A model generated the notes under the pieces. It saw only the letters and a program-made list of their open reading frames with translations. It searched no databases and was not told the origin of the DNA. From positions 1 through 64,000 of the forward strand of contig NZ_BLLG01000012.1 in assembly GCF_011766325.1 (NCBI RefSeq): a DNA stretch of 64,000 bases, given 5' to 3'. Positions 24,746 through 33,956 of this stretch are shown one piece after another. Source of the stretch: Streptomyces pacificus. GTDB taxonomy: Bacteria; Actinomycetota; Actinomycetes; Streptomycetales; Streptomycetaceae. Each line of letters starts with the position of its first letter. Positions within the stretch are counted from its first letter, which is position 1. The position numbers and the translations under genes were made by a program.

Positions 24746-25534
24746 GTGAACAGCACCGACAGCACCGACAGCACCGACAGCACCACCAGCGGCACCAGCG
24801 GCACCAGCGGCACCAGCGGCACCAGCGGCACCAGCGGCACCGAAAGCCCCTTCCGCCAGGAGCCGACGCCACGCGACGAGGCCCCGCAGTTCGTCCTGCC
24901 CCTGGTGGTCCGGATCGAGCGGAACGAACCGCCGTCGCGTACCGACGCGCTGGAGACCGCCGCCCGCGCGGTCGTGCTGATGCTCTCCGACGAGCGGTCG
25001 TCCGGAGACGGTGAATGGGCCGCACGGGTACGGGACTGGCAGGACGGCCGGATCCGCAAGGTGGTGCGCAGGGCACGCGGCGCCGAGTGGCGCAAGGCGT
25101 CCGCGCTGCCCGGCATCACGGCGACCGGTGAGGGTGCCGAGGTACGGGTGTTCCCGCCGGTGCCGCTGGACGGCTGGCCCAGGGAGCTGTCGAAGCTCCA
25201 GGTGTCGGGCACGGAGCTGGAGGACCCCGGGCGGCCGTCAGGCGATGTCGGACCCGACTGTGCGCTGCTCTGGCTCAACCCCGGGCTGCGCATGTCGGCG
25301 GGCAAGGAGATGGCCCAGGTCGGGCACGGCGCACAGCTGCTGTGGTGGGACATGGACGAGGCCGGGCGCGCGGCATGGCGTGACGCCGGGTTCCCCCTCG
25401 CGGTCCGGACCGCCGCCGCCGACCGGTGGGCGGTACTCGCCTCGAGCGGCCTGCCGACGGTCCGCGACGCAGGTTTCACCGAGGTCGCACCGGGCTCCGT
25501 GACGGTCGTCGCCGATCACCCGGTGCGGCACTGA
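24746..25534 (+). CDS. PTH2-family peptidyl-tRNA hydrolase-like protein with repeat N-terminus
   Basis: About 262 residues from GTG 24746. Residues 2-34 are low complexity, STDSTDSTDSTTSG then repeated TSG units, encoded by the tandem repeats listed separately. The remaining part has features of a bacterial PTH2-like domain: FVLPLVVRIERNEPPSRTDA, the MSAGKEMAQVGHGAQLLWW segment (K, Q and H of the PTH2 active-site region) and a C-terminal VRDAGFTEVAPGSVTVVADHP. True PTH2 enzymes free peptidyl-tRNA; activity of this actinobacterial branch is not established, since a standard Pth is normally present elsewhere. No ribosome site precedes the GTG. Confidence 0.8.
   Translation: MNSTDSTDSTDSTTSGTSGTSGTSGTSGTSGTESPFRQEPTPRDEAPQFVLPLVVRIERNEPPSRTDALETAARAVVLMLSDERSSGDGEWAARVRDWQDGRIRKVVRRARGAEWRKASALPGITATGEGAEVRVFPPVPLDGWPRELSKLQVSGTELEDPGRPSGDVGPDCALLWLNPGLRMSAGKEMAQVGHGAQLLWWDMDEAGRAAWRDAGFPLAVRTAAADRWAVLASSGLPTVRDAGFTEVAPGSVTVVADHPVRH
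24749..24840 (+). repeat. In-frame 9-bp tandem repeats (TDS)n(TSG)n
   Basis: Three to four copies of a GACAGCACC unit are followed by six copies of an AGCGGCACC unit, all in frame with the PTH2-like protein. Because units are 9 bp, copy-number change would lengthen or shorten the N-terminus without breaking the frame. Confidence 0.92.
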
Positions 25535-25828
25535 CGTCCTGCGGAACGGTACGGGCGCCCTCCGGAACGCCATCGGCGCCCGTCCGCGCGGCACGGGGTT
25601 CCTCTCCGCTGCGGGGGCGCCCTCCGGCGCGGCGCGAGGACTCCCGCCCCTGCGCCGGACCCCCTCCCGCGCGGCGCGAGGCAGCACCCGCAACGGCACC
25701 GAGATCCCCCCGTCCCGGACTGAACGGAACCGCTCCCCCGTACGTACCCCCCGGTACTGCCAAGCAGTCCGAACCGCCGGTGACGTCACCGGGGTTCCGC
25801 GGTACGCACATCGGCTCGGGAGGCACAC

Positions 25829-26611
25829 TTGCTGCGTCGCGTCAACGGGACAGCTCTCATCATCGCGGCTCTGGTCGCCACAGTGGGCGCGCTCGCTTTC
25901 CCCGTATGGTCCTACGCCGACCGGTCCGGGACTGGCCAGGCCAATCTCAACGCCTCGTCCGTGGGCACCCAGTGGGGACCGCTGACGGCCACCGACCGCG
26001 ACTTCCTGGTCAAGGTGCGACTCGCCGGGCTGTGGGAACTGCCCGCCGGGCAGCAGGCGCTCGAGCGCGCCCCGACCGAGGCGATCAAGGAGGCGGGCGA
26101 CCATCTCATCGTCGGTCACACCGACCTCGACCAGCGCGCCCGCGACGTGGCGGCGAAGCTGGGCGTGGAGCTGCCGAACGTGCCCACCGAGCAGCAGCAG
26201 GGCTGGCTGAGAGAGCTGTCGGCGGCCAGCGGCCGCGAGTACGAGTACAAGTTCGCGAACCTGCTGCGCAACGCGCACGGCAAGGTCTTCGCCCTCATCG
26301 CGCAGGTCCGCCACAGCACACGCAACACCCTGATCCGCCAGCTCGCGTCCGACGCGAACCAGACCGTGCTGGACCACATCACCATGCTGGAGAACACCGG
26401 CATGGTGGACTTCGACTCGATCGCCAACGAGGCCGCGGACGGCGCCACGGCCAGCCCCACGGGCCCGCCGCCGCCGGACGGGAACCTGCCGCCGGCGCCG
26501 ACCCCGGCCGCGCCGCCGGGTGAGATCGAGACCACCTCGCGGCCCTCGACCCAGCCGGGGCCGCCCACCGCCGTCAACACCGACCGGCCCGCTCCGGGGG
26601 CGAGCGACTGA
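25829..26611 (+). CDS. DUF4142-domain secreted/anchored protein
   Basis: A 260-residue protein starting at TTG 25829 with GGGAGG 6 bases upstream. An N-terminal hydrophobic segment (TALIIAALVATVGALAFPVW, about residues 8-27) acts as signal or anchor. A helical DUF4142 domain follows (LTATDRDFLVKVRLAGLWEL, DHLIVGHTDLDQRARDVA, HSTRNTLIRQLASDANQTVL), and then a Pro/Thr-rich tail of about 60 residues. DUF4142 proteins are four-helix, ferritin-like in outline, of unknown function outside the cytoplasm. It is followed by the DUF692 gene in the same direction after 227 bp; the two are neighbours in S. coelicolor too, as I recall. Confidence 0.85.
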   Translation: MLRRVNGTALIIAALVATVGALAFPVWSYADRSGTGQANLNASSVGTQWGPLTATDRDFLVKVRLAGLWELPAGQQALERAPTEAIKEAGDHLIVGHTDLDQRARDVAAKLGVELPNVPTEQQQGWLRELSAASGREYEYKFANLLRNAHGKVFALIAQVRHSTRNTLIRQLASDANQTVLDHITMLENTGMVDFDSIANEAADGATASPTGPPPPDGNLPPAPTPAAPPGEIETTSRPSTQPGPPTAVNTDRPAPGASD

Positions 26612-26612
26612 C

Positions 26613-26675
26613 GCGGGTCCCCGGGGAGCCCCGGGAGCATTCCGGCGCTCCCCGCGCGCCCCGAGGGGGACCCGC
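26613..26675. terminator. Weak long-loop stem after DUF4142 gene
   Basis: GCGGGTCCCC (26613-26622) pairs with GGGGACCCGC (26666-26675) with a 43-base internal region that has smaller stems. Immediately downstream of the stop; possible terminator. Confidence 0.4.
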
Positions 26676-26838
26676 CCCCGCGTGGCGGGCCCCCTCCCCA
26701 CCGGGCCCGGACACCACCCGGGCCCGGACAACCACCGGGGCGTCCGGAACCTCAAATCGAGCTCTGAACGTCCCTTCCTCGGGATTGGTCATGGCCGTGC
26801 GGGGCCATGACCCATCCACACGCGGAGCAGGGGGGCCC

Positions 26839-28155
26839 ATGACGCATCACGAAAGGCTCGGCACCGGTATCGGCTGGCGCCCGGAGATCGCCGCCGCGGT
26901 AGAGCGGCTGCCCGGTCTCGACTGGGTCGAGGTGGTCGCGGAGAACGTCTGCCCGGACCATCTCCCCGACTCGCTCAAGCGGCTGAGGGATCGCGGGGTC
27001 ACCGTCGTCCCGCACGGTGTGTCCCTGGGACTCGGCGGCGCGGCACGGCCGGACCCGCGCCGGCTTGCCGACCTGGCCGAACGCGCCGAGGCACTCGGTG
27101 CGCCGCTCGTGACCGAGCACATCGCCTTCGTCCGCGCCGGCGGCGCACTGACCGCCTCGCCCCCGCTGGAGGCCGGGCACCTGCTCCCCGTGCCGCGCAC
27201 CCGGGAGGCACTGGACGTGCTCTGCGAGAACGTCCGCATCGCCCAGGACGGCCTGCCGGTGCCCCTCGCCCTGGAGAACATCGCCGCCCTGATCTCCTGG
27301 CCCGGCGGGGAGATGACGGAGGGCCGGTTCCTGGCGGAACTCGTCGAGCGCACCGGGGTACGGCTGCTGATCGACGTCGCCAATCTGCACACCAACCGCG
27401 TCAACCGCGGCGAGGACCCGCTCCGGGCCCTGGACGAGCTGCCCGTCGAGGCGATCGCGTACGTCCATGTCGCCGGCGGAGTGGAGCGCGACGGCGTCTG
27501 GCACGACACCCACGCCCACCCGGTGCCGCGGCCCGTCCTCGACCTCCTCGCCGAACTGCGCTCGCGCACCGACCCGCCCGGGGTGCTGCTGGAACGGGAC
27601 GACGACTTCCCTCCCGAGGAGGAGCTGGCCGCGGAACTGGACCTGATCCGCACGGTCCTGGGCCCACCGACACGGCGGACGCCGGCGGCCCCGGAGGGTG
27701 TCCGGGGGACGGCCGGGCCGGGCAGCGGGAGCGATGCGGACGACGACACCGCACGGGAACGTCTCGGGCTTGCGCAGGCCGCTCTGCTGTCCGCGCTCGT
27801 CGCCGGGACGCCGGCGCCGGAGGGGTTCGACGCCCGGCGGCTGAGGGTGCAGACGCGGGCGCTCGCCGCCAAGCGGGCCGATGTCGCCGCCAGGGTGGCG
27901 CCCGAACTGCCGCGGATCCTCGGGGCCGGCTATCGGAGCGCGTACCTCGGCTACGCCACCTCCCGCCCGATGCGCGGCGGTTACCGCCGGGACGCGCTGG
28001 ACTTCGCGGAGCATCTGCTGGCCGGTGGGCGGCCGGAGGACCCGGCCGCCCGCCGGCGGCTCACCCGCTGGTGGCAGGACCGGGCGGCGTCCCGTCCGCC
28101 GCGCCGCGCCGCACGCTTCGTCCGCGCCGCCCGAGCCGCCCTCGCCGGGAGGTGA
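26839..28155 (+). CDS. DUF692 multinuclear iron enzyme homologue with C-terminal extension
   Basis: A 438-residue protein. Residues 5-270 form a DUF692 TIM-barrel; characterised members (MbnB, TglH, ChrH) use two or three irons to modify cysteines in ribosomal peptides. Candidate ligands are all present: H59 (VVPHGVSL), H94 (TEHIAF), E146 (ALENIA), D179 and H184 (LIDVANLHTN), H210 (YVHVAGG), D223/H225 (WHDTHAHP) and E252 (LLERDDDFP). A Gly/Asp-rich linker (residues 280-310) leads to a helical C-terminal domain (SALVAGTPAPEGFDARRLRV) of the kind I recall from SCO6045. No cysteine-rich precursor peptide is visible nearby. ATG 26839; the upstream in-frame GTG is less likely. Confidence 0.88.
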   Translation: MTHHERLGTGIGWRPEIAAAVERLPGLDWVEVVAENVCPDHLPDSLKRLRDRGVTVVPHGVSLGLGGAARPDPRRLADLAERAEALGAPLVTEHIAFVRAGGALTASPPLEAGHLLPVPRTREALDVLCENVRIAQDGLPVPLALENIAALISWPGGEMTEGRFLAELVERTGVRLLIDVANLHTNRVNRGEDPLRALDELPVEAIAYVHVAGGVERDGVWHDTHAHPVPRPVLDLLAELRSRTDPPGVLLERDDDFPPEEELAAELDLIRTVLGPPTRRTPAAPEGVRGTAGPGSGSDADDDTARERLGLAQAALLSALVAGTPAPEGFDARRLRVQTRALAAKRADVAARVAPELPRILGAGYRSAYLGYATSRPMRGGYRRDALDFAEHLLAGGRPEDPAARRRLTRWWQDRAASRPPRRAARFVRAARAALAGR

Positions 28156-28436
28156 GTCCGGCCCGGCCCGGCGTACGACCCCTCGCGGACCGCGTTCCGC
28201 GACGGCGGCCGACGGTCGGCGGCCGGCGGCCGTGAGAGGCCGGCGGCGCGGCCGCCCGCCGGACGGGCCGTGGAGCGCCGTGCCGTTCACGTGGCCGGCC
28301 GTCCAACGGGCATCGCGGACACGGCATTCCCTGTGCCGCAAAAGGGTCATCGGGCGCGACACCCGAGCAAGCTCCTTTACAAAGCCGGGTACCGCGGTGA
28401 CCTTCGAGCCACGATCGGTGGCACGAAGGGAACGCG

Positions 28437-30041
28437 ATGAGAGCAGCAGCCCGGTACGGAGCCGCCGGCTCCCTGATCCTGTCGGCCCTCGCGGCGGCTC
28501 CGGCGGCCGGGGCGCCCGGGGCGCCCGGGCCCGGCAGCCCGGAGGACCGCGGCACCGTCGTCGCCGCAGCCCGTGCCGTGGCCGCCGGTGTCGCCTTCGG
28601 CGCCTGCCCGGCGGAGGAGGACCTGCCGCCGACCGTCGAGTGCGCCGCGGTCCGGGTGCCTCTCGACTACGCCGACCCGTGGGGGCGTCAGATCCGCATC
28701 GCCGTCAGCCGGGTGAGGGCGACAGGCGAACCGTCGGTGCGCCAGGGCGCGCTCCTGTACAACCCCGGCGGCCCCGGCGGCTCCGGCATGTACTTCCCCG
28801 CACTCGCCGGCGAGCCCGAGTGGAAGCGCATCGCCGAGGCGTACGACCTGGTGGGCTACGCACCGCGCGGTGTGGGCCGTTCCGCACCCCTCTCCTGTCA
28901 GCACCCGGCTGAGTTCACCAAGGCGCCGACCGCGGCCCCCGTCCACCCCTCCGCCGCCGAGAAGCGGCAGGGCCTCGCGCGTGCCCGGGCGTACGCGCAG
29001 GGCTGCGCCCGCAACGCGGGCCCGGCCCTGCGCCATTACCACACGCTCAACAACGTCCGTGATCTGGAGGTGCTGAGGGCGGCGCTCGGCGAGCGGCGGC
29101 TGACCTTCCTCGGCGCCTCCTACGGCGCCTACCTGGGCGCCCTGTACGCGATGACGTTCCCCGACCGGGTGCGGCGGATGGTGCTCGACTCCCCCGTCGA
29201 CCCGGACCCGGCGAAGATCTGGTACCGCAACAACCTGGAGCAGTCGCTCGCGTTCGAGAGCCGCTGGGCGGACTTCCGCGCCTGGGTGGCCGGTCACCAC
29301 GCCACCTACGGTCTCGGCACGACGCCCCGGCAGGTCCAGGCGGCCTACGACCGGGCGCGCACCCTGCTGGCGGAGAACCCGGCGGACGGCGCGGTCGGCC
29401 CGGGCCAGCTCCAGGCGGCCTTCGCCCGGACCGTCTACAACGACCTGTACTGGCCGCGCCGCGCCCTGGCCCTGTCGGCGTATCTGAAGGGCGATCCGCG
29501 GCAGCTCGTCAAGCAGGCGAAGCCCCGCGCCTCGGCGGCCGCCGAGGAGGAGAACGGCAACGCCGTCTACACGGCCGTGCAGTGCAACGACGCTCCCTGG
29601 CCCACGGACTGGGGCGTATGGGACCGGGACAACACCGCGCTGGCCCGGCGGGCGCCCTTCGAGACCTGGGCCAATGTCTGGATGAACCTGCCCTGCGCGT
29701 ACTGGCAGCCGCCGCGGCAGCGGCCGGTCGACGTGCGCACCGGGCCCGGGGAGGTGCCGCCGCTGCTGATCCTGGCGGCGGAGCGGGACGCGGCCACCCC
29801 GTACGCCGGCGCCCTGAGGCTGCAGCAGCGCCTGGCGGGTTCGGTGCTGGTCACGGAGCGGGATGCGGGGACGCACGGCATCTCGGGCGGCGACAACGCC
29901 TGCGTCAACGGCCATATGGAGGCGTACCTGCTGACCGGCAGGACGCCGGTGCGGCGCGCTTCGTGCGCGCCGCACCCGCAGCCGGACCCGGTGTCGCTGG
30001 AGCGGCGGGCGGTGGAGCGGGTGCTGCCGCCCGCCGTCTGA
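28437..30041 (+). CDS. Secreted S33-family alpha/beta hydrolase (tripeptidyl-aminopeptidase-like)
   Basis: A 534-residue secreted protein with signal peptide SLILSALAAAPAAGAPGAP (residues 12-30). It belongs to the Streptomyces tripeptidyl aminopeptidase group: VRVPLDYADPWGRQIRIAVS, LLYNPGGPGGSGMYFP (oxyanion), YAPRGVGRSAPLSC, the nucleophile elbow TFLGASYGAYLGALYA, LDSPVDPDP, the acid region LLILAAERDAATPYAGAL and the catalytic His in TERDAGTHGISGG. The TAP-like C-terminal domain is complete. ATG 28437 has GAAGGGAA upstream. In the 281-bp gap before it, TTTACAAAG near 28376 may be part of its promoter. It probably cleaves N-terminal tripeptides from extracellular protein. Confidence 0.92.
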   Translation: MRAAARYGAAGSLILSALAAAPAAGAPGAPGPGSPEDRGTVVAAARAVAAGVAFGACPAEEDLPPTVECAAVRVPLDYADPWGRQIRIAVSRVRATGEPSVRQGALLYNPGGPGGSGMYFPALAGEPEWKRIAEAYDLVGYAPRGVGRSAPLSCQHPAEFTKAPTAAPVHPSAAEKRQGLARARAYAQGCARNAGPALRHYHTLNNVRDLEVLRAALGERRLTFLGASYGAYLGALYAMTFPDRVRRMVLDSPVDPDPAKIWYRNNLEQSLAFESRWADFRAWVAGHHATYGLGTTPRQVQAAYDRARTLLAENPADGAVGPGQLQAAFARTVYNDLYWPRRALALSAYLKGDPRQLVKQAKPRASAAAEEENGNAVYTAVQCNDAPWPTDWGVWDRDNTALARRAPFETWANVWMNLPCAYWQPPRQRPVDVRTGPGEVPPLLILAAERDAATPYAGALRLQQRLAGSVLVTERDAGTHGISGGDNACVNGHMEAYLLTGRTPVRRASCAPHPQPDPVSLERRAVERVLPPAV

Positions 30042-30056
30042 TCTTCCGGGTCGGGG

Positions 30057-30088
30057 GGAGGCGGGCCGCCCCGCAGGGGTCCGCCTCC
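30057..30088. terminator. Hairpin between convergent genes
   Basis: GGAGGCGG (30057-30064) pairs with CCGCCTCC (30081-30088). It lies in the gap between the S33 hydrolase and hemQ, which converge. Confidence 0.5.
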
Positions 30089-30110
30089 TGGTCCGGGGCG
30101 TCCGGGGCCG

Positions 30111-30830
30111 TCAGGCCAGACCGGCCACCAGGTCGGCGACGCTCTTGCGGCGCCCGGTGAAGAAGGGGACCTCCTCGCGGACGTGCATCCGCGCCTCGGA
30201 GGCGCGCAGGTGCCGCATGAGGTCGACGATCCGGTACAGCTCGTCGGCCTCGAAGGCGAGCAGCCACTCGTAGTCGCCGAGGGAGAAGGAGGCGACGGTG
30301 TTGGCGCGGACGTCCGGGTAGCCGCGGGCCATTTTGCCGTGGTCGGCCAGCATCCGGCGGCGGTCCTCGTCGGGCAGCAGGTACCAGTCGTAGGAGCGCA
30401 CGAACGGGTACACCGAGACGTAGTCGCGCGGGGTCTCGTCGGCGAGGAACGCCGGGATGTGCGACTTGTTGAACTCGGCGGGGCGGTGCAGCGCCATGTT
30501 CGACCAGACCGGCTCCAGCGCACGGCCCAGGCGGGTGCGGCGGAAGAGGCTGTAGGCGTCCTGCAACCGGTCGGCCGTCTCGGCGTGCCACCAGATCATC
30601 AGGTCGGCGTCGGCGCGCAGGCCGGACAGGTCGTACGTACCGCGAACGGTGACGTCCTCGGCCGCGAGCCGGTCGAACAGCTCCTGGACCTCGTCTGCGT
30701 ACCCGGCGCGGTCCGCGTCCTGCGGCAGCACGTCCCGCAGCTTGAACACGGACCACAGGGTGTAGCGGATGACCTCGTTGAGGTCCTTCGCCTTCTTACC
30801 GGCGTTCGGGATCTTCTCGGGCGCACTCAT
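30111..30830 (-). CDS. hemQ: Coproheme decarboxylase HemQ (chlorite-dismutase family)
   Basis: Peroxide-dependent decarboxylase that turns coproheme into haem b, the last step of the coproporphyrin-dependent haem pathway of Gram-positive bacteria. The 239-residue protein has family segments NEVIRYTLWSVFKLRD, ADLMIWWHAETADRLQDAY, SNMALHRPAEFNKSHIPAF, YPFVRSYDWYLLPDEDRR and GYPDVRANTVASFSLGDYEW. It lacks the distal arginine pattern of true chlorite dismutases. It starts 4 bp after the hemY stop and is co-transcribed with it. Confidence 0.95.
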   Translation of the reverse strand: MSAPEKIPNAGKKAKDLNEVIRYTLWSVFKLRDVLPQDADRAGYADEVQELFDRLAAEDVTVRGTYDLSGLRADADLMIWWHAETADRLQDAYSLFRRTRLGRALEPVWSNMALHRPAEFNKSHIPAFLADETPRDYVSVYPFVRSYDWYLLPDEDRRRMLADHGKMARGYPDVRANTVASFSLGDYEWLLAFEADELYRIVDLMRHLRASEARMHVREEVPFFTGRRKSVADLVAGLA

Positions 30831-30834
30831 GGGG

Positions 30835-32280
30835 CTATTCTCGCCCTTCGCCTGCGGTGCCCGGCACCAGGGGGGCGGTGGCGATGATCTCGTCCGCCGC
30901 GCGCTGCCCGCTGCCGACGCAGGCGGGGATGCCGACGCCGTCGTACGCCGCCCCGCAGACCCGCAGCCCCGGCAGCGCGGCCACGGCGTCCCTGACCCGG
31001 GCGACCCGCCCGAGGTGGCCGACGGGGTACTGCGGCAGCCCGTCGACCCAGCGGGTGACCGCGGTGGCGACGGGGCGGGCGGTGAGCCCGGTCGCCTCGG
31101 CGAGGTCCTCGAGGGAGGCGGCGGCGAGGTCGTCGTTCTCCCGGTCCAGCTGCTCCTCCTCGCCGTGCCGGCCGACGGAGGTGCGCAGCAGGAACAGTCC
31201 GGGGGCGCTGTCGGCGACCCAGGCCCATTTCCGTGCGGAGAACGTGGACGCCTTGATCGTGCGGCCGTCCACCGGGGGGACCAGGAAGCCGGATCCGGCG
31301 GGCAGTGCGGCCGCGTCGGCGGCGCGGAACGCGAAGGTGACGAGCGCCATCGACGCGTACTCGACCCGGGCGAGTTCGGCGGACGCGGCCGGCGCGGTGC
31401 CGGCGAGGAGCACGGAGGCCGACCAGGCGGGGGTGGCGAGGACGACGCCGTCGGCGGTGAGCTCCGCCGCGTCGGTGCGGATCCGCCAGCCGTCGGTGCC
31501 GCGGGTCAGACCGAGTACCGGGGTCTCGGTGAGGATCTCGCCTCCGGCGGCCCTGACGGCGTCGGCGACCGCGGACGGGAGGGTGCCGACCCCGCCGTCG
31601 AGGCCCAGGAACACGGGGCCGGTCTCGTGCCGCTCGGCGGCCCGGCGCTGCACCTCGCGGACGCCGTCGAGCAGGCTGCCGCCCGCGGCCCTGACCGCGT
31701 CGAACAGGGCGGGGACGGCGGCGCGCAGGGAGATGCGGTAGGCGTCGCCCGCGTACACGCCGCCGAGCAGCGGCTCGACGAGCCGGTCGACGACCTCACG
31801 GCCGAGGCGTTCGGCCACGAAGGTGCCGACGGAGACGTCCTCCGCCAGCTCCGCCGGGGGCAGTTCGCGCTCCCGCCCGATCCTGGCGACGCCTTCGGCG
31901 GACAGCAGCCCGGACAGTGCCTCCGGGTTCCCGGGGACGCCCATCACATGGCCCTGGGGCATGGGGCGCAGGGCGTCCCGGGTCCACACGGAAGCGGTGG
32001 CGGTGGCGGGGGGCCGGAGCCGGTCGCCGAGTCCGACGGCGCGCGCGAGGGCGACCGCCTCGGGCCGCCTGGCCAGCATCGACTCGGCACCCAGGTCGAC
32101 GGGGGCTCCGGCGATCTCCCCGGTCCGGAGCTTGCCGCCGAGCCGGCCGCCGGCCTCCAGCAGGGTCACCCGCACTCCGGACGTGGCCAGCCGGTGCGCC
32201 GCCGCGAGGCCGGCGATCCCACCGCCGATGACGACGACACGGCCTGCTCGGGCCCGGGGGTGCTCTGACGTGGGCAGCAT
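30835..32280 (-). CDS. hemY: Coproporphyrinogen III / protoporphyrinogen oxidase
   Basis: FAD enzyme that in actinobacteria oxidises coproporphyrinogen III to coproporphyrin III (also called CgoX). It has 481 residues. The FAD-binding VVVIGGGIAGLAAAHRLATSG is at residues 15-35, followed by LEAGGRLGGKLRT, VDLGAESML, GGVYAGDAYRISLRAAVP and the C-terminal FAD contact LRVCGAAYDGVGIPACVGSG. ATG 32280. It heads a two-gene operon with hemQ and is divergent from the flavoprotein at 32487. Confidence 0.95.
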   Translation of the reverse strand: MLPTSEHPRARAGRVVVIGGGIAGLAAAHRLATSGVRVTLLEAGGRLGGKLRTGEIAGAPVDLGAESMLARRPEAVALARAVGLGDRLRPPATATASVWTRDALRPMPQGHVMGVPGNPEALSGLLSAEGVARIGRERELPPAELAEDVSVGTFVAERLGREVVDRLVEPLLGGVYAGDAYRISLRAAVPALFDAVRAAGGSLLDGVREVQRRAAERHETGPVFLGLDGGVGTLPSAVADAVRAAGGEILTETPVLGLTRGTDGWRIRTDAAELTADGVVLATPAWSASVLLAGTAPAASAELARVEYASMALVTFAFRAADAAALPAGSGFLVPPVDGRTIKASTFSARKWAWVADSAPGLFLLRTSVGRHGEEEQLDRENDDLAAASLEDLAEATGLTARPVATAVTRWVDGLPQYPVGHLGRVARVRDAVAALPGLRVCGAAYDGVGIPACVGSGQRAADEIIATAPLVPGTAGEGRE

Positions 32281-32486
32281 GCCCCCACTCTCTCAAACCG
32301 CCCCGCGCCGGCCTGCACCGGCTCGGGCGCAACCGCCGGTGCGCCCGAGCCGCGAGGGCGCCGCGACGGCGGTGTCGCGCTCCCGCGGGGCCGGGCACCT
32401 CGAGACGGCGCACCGGGCTCCTCGCATCCCCCTGGGGCAGGGCCCCGGGCAGGACCGAACGGCCGCTCCCCCGTAGCGTCTTCCGT

Positions 32487-33890
32487 ATGGAACGCATGGT
32501 GGTCATCGGCGGCGACGCGGCGGGGATGTCCGCCGCCTCGCAGGCGCGCAGGCTCAAGGACCCCGGAGAGCTGGAGATCGTCGCCTTCGAGCGGTCGCAT
32601 TTCGCGTCGTACTCGGCGTGCGGCATTCCGTACTGGGTCGGCGGCGACGTGGAGCACCGCGAGCAGCTCATCGCGCGGACACCGCGGGAGCACCGGAGCC
32701 GCGGGATCGATCTGCGGATGCGCACGGAGGCCGTGGAGATCGACGTCCCGGGGCAGCGTGTCAGGTCCCGGGACCTGGAGTCGGGCGCCGAGTCGTGGAC
32801 GGGCTACGACAAGCTCGTCATCGCGACCGGGGCCCGGCCCGTGCGGCCGGCGCTGCCGGGGATCGACGCGGCGGGCGTGCACGGGGTGCAGACCCTCGAC
32901 GACGGGCAGGCCCTGCTGGACACGCTCGCCGGGCTGGAGGGCCGCCGTGCGGTGGTGGTGGGCGCGGGCTATATCGGTGTGGAGATGGCCGAGGCGCTGC
33001 TGAAGCGCGGTTTCGAGGTCACCGTCGTCAACCGGGGCGAGCAGCCCATGGCGACGCTCGATCCCGCTATGGGCCGCCTGGTGCACGAGGCGATGGAGGG
33101 CATGGGCATCACGACCGTGAACGGCGCGGAGGTCACCGCGATCCTGACGGATCCGGAGGCGGGCGCGCCCGGCGCGTCCGGGGGGCCGGGCGCGAGGGTG
33201 CGCGCGGTCGTCACGGAGGACGGGGAGTTCCCGGCGGACGTGGTGGTGCTCGGCATCGGCGTCGAACCGGAGACGGGGCTGGCGCGCGCGGCGGGACTCC
33301 CGGTCGGGACGCACGGCGGGCTGCTCACCGATCTGTCGATGCGGGTGCGCGGGTACGGGGACATCTGGGCGGGCGGCGACTGCGTGGAGGTCCTGGACCT
33401 GGTCTCGGGCCGCGAGCGGCACCTTCCCCTCGGCACCCACGCCAACAAGCACGGCCAGATCATCGGCGCGGGCGTGGGAGGCGGCTACGCCACCTTCCCC
33501 GGTGCGGTGGGGACCGCGGTGAGCAAGGTCTGCGACCTGGAGATCGCCCGCACGGGCCTGCTGGAGAAGCAGGCCCGCGCGGTGGGCCTGCGCTTCGTGT
33601 CGGTCACGGTCGAGTCGACCAGCCGTGCGGGCTACTACCCGGGCGCGGCCCCGATGACGGTCAAGATGCTCGCCGAGCGGCGTACGGGCCGGCTCCTCGG
33701 GGTCCAGATCGTGGGACGCGAGGGCGCGGGCAAGCGCGTGGACATCGCGGCGGTCGCGCTCACCGCCGGGATGACGGTGGAACGGATGACGGCCCTGGAC
33801 CTGGGCTACGCCCCGCCGTTCTCCCCGGTCTGGGACCCGGTCCTGGTCGCGGCGCGCAAGGCGACGGCAGCGGTGGCGCAGGCCGGCTGA
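32487..33890 (+). CDS. FAD-dependent pyridine-nucleotide disulfide oxidoreductase (CoA-disulfide reductase-like)
   Basis: A 467-residue flavoprotein of the CoA-disulfide reductase / NADH oxidase class. FAD motif VVIGGDAAGMSAASQARRL; single redox cysteine C43 in SACGIPYWVGG; NAD(P)H motif VVVGAGYIGVEMAEALLKRG; ATGARP; second FAD motif GDIWAGGDCVEV; C-terminal dimerisation domain ending APPFSPVWDPVLVAARK. A single cysteine without a CXXXXC pair indicates a CoA- or peroxide-linked mechanism. TAGCGT at 32474-32479, 7 bases before ATG 32487 and no ribosome site, suggests a leaderless mRNA. It lies between hemY and hemE. Confidence 0.9.
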   Translation: MERMVVIGGDAAGMSAASQARRLKDPGELEIVAFERSHFASYSACGIPYWVGGDVEHREQLIARTPREHRSRGIDLRMRTEAVEIDVPGQRVRSRDLESGAESWTGYDKLVIATGARPVRPALPGIDAAGVHGVQTLDDGQALLDTLAGLEGRRAVVVGAGYIGVEMAEALLKRGFEVTVVNRGEQPMATLDPAMGRLVHEAMEGMGITTVNGAEVTAILTDPEAGAPGASGGPGARVRAVVTEDGEFPADVVVLGIGVEPETGLARAAGLPVGTHGGLLTDLSMRVRGYGDIWAGGDCVEVLDLVSGRERHLPLGTHANKHGQIIGAGVGGGYATFPGAVGTAVSKVCDLEIARTGLLEKQARAVGLRFVSVTVESTSRAGYYPGAAPMTVKMLAERRTGRLLGVQIVGREGAGKRVDIAAVALTAGMTVERMTALDLGYAPPFSPVWDPVLVAARKATAAVAQAG

Positions 33891-33956
33891 GGATCCTGCG
33901 GGCGGCGCCGCGCGGCTACCCGGGAGGCGACGCCACGCCATGCGACGCGACCGCCC

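Noticed and set aside
24749..24840. Possible CRISPR or short-repeat RNA
   Set aside because: Repeats are contiguous 9-mers in phase with a protein frame.
30111..30830. Chlorite dismutase
   Set aside because: Family match, but operon with hemY and lack of the distal Arg pattern favour HemQ.
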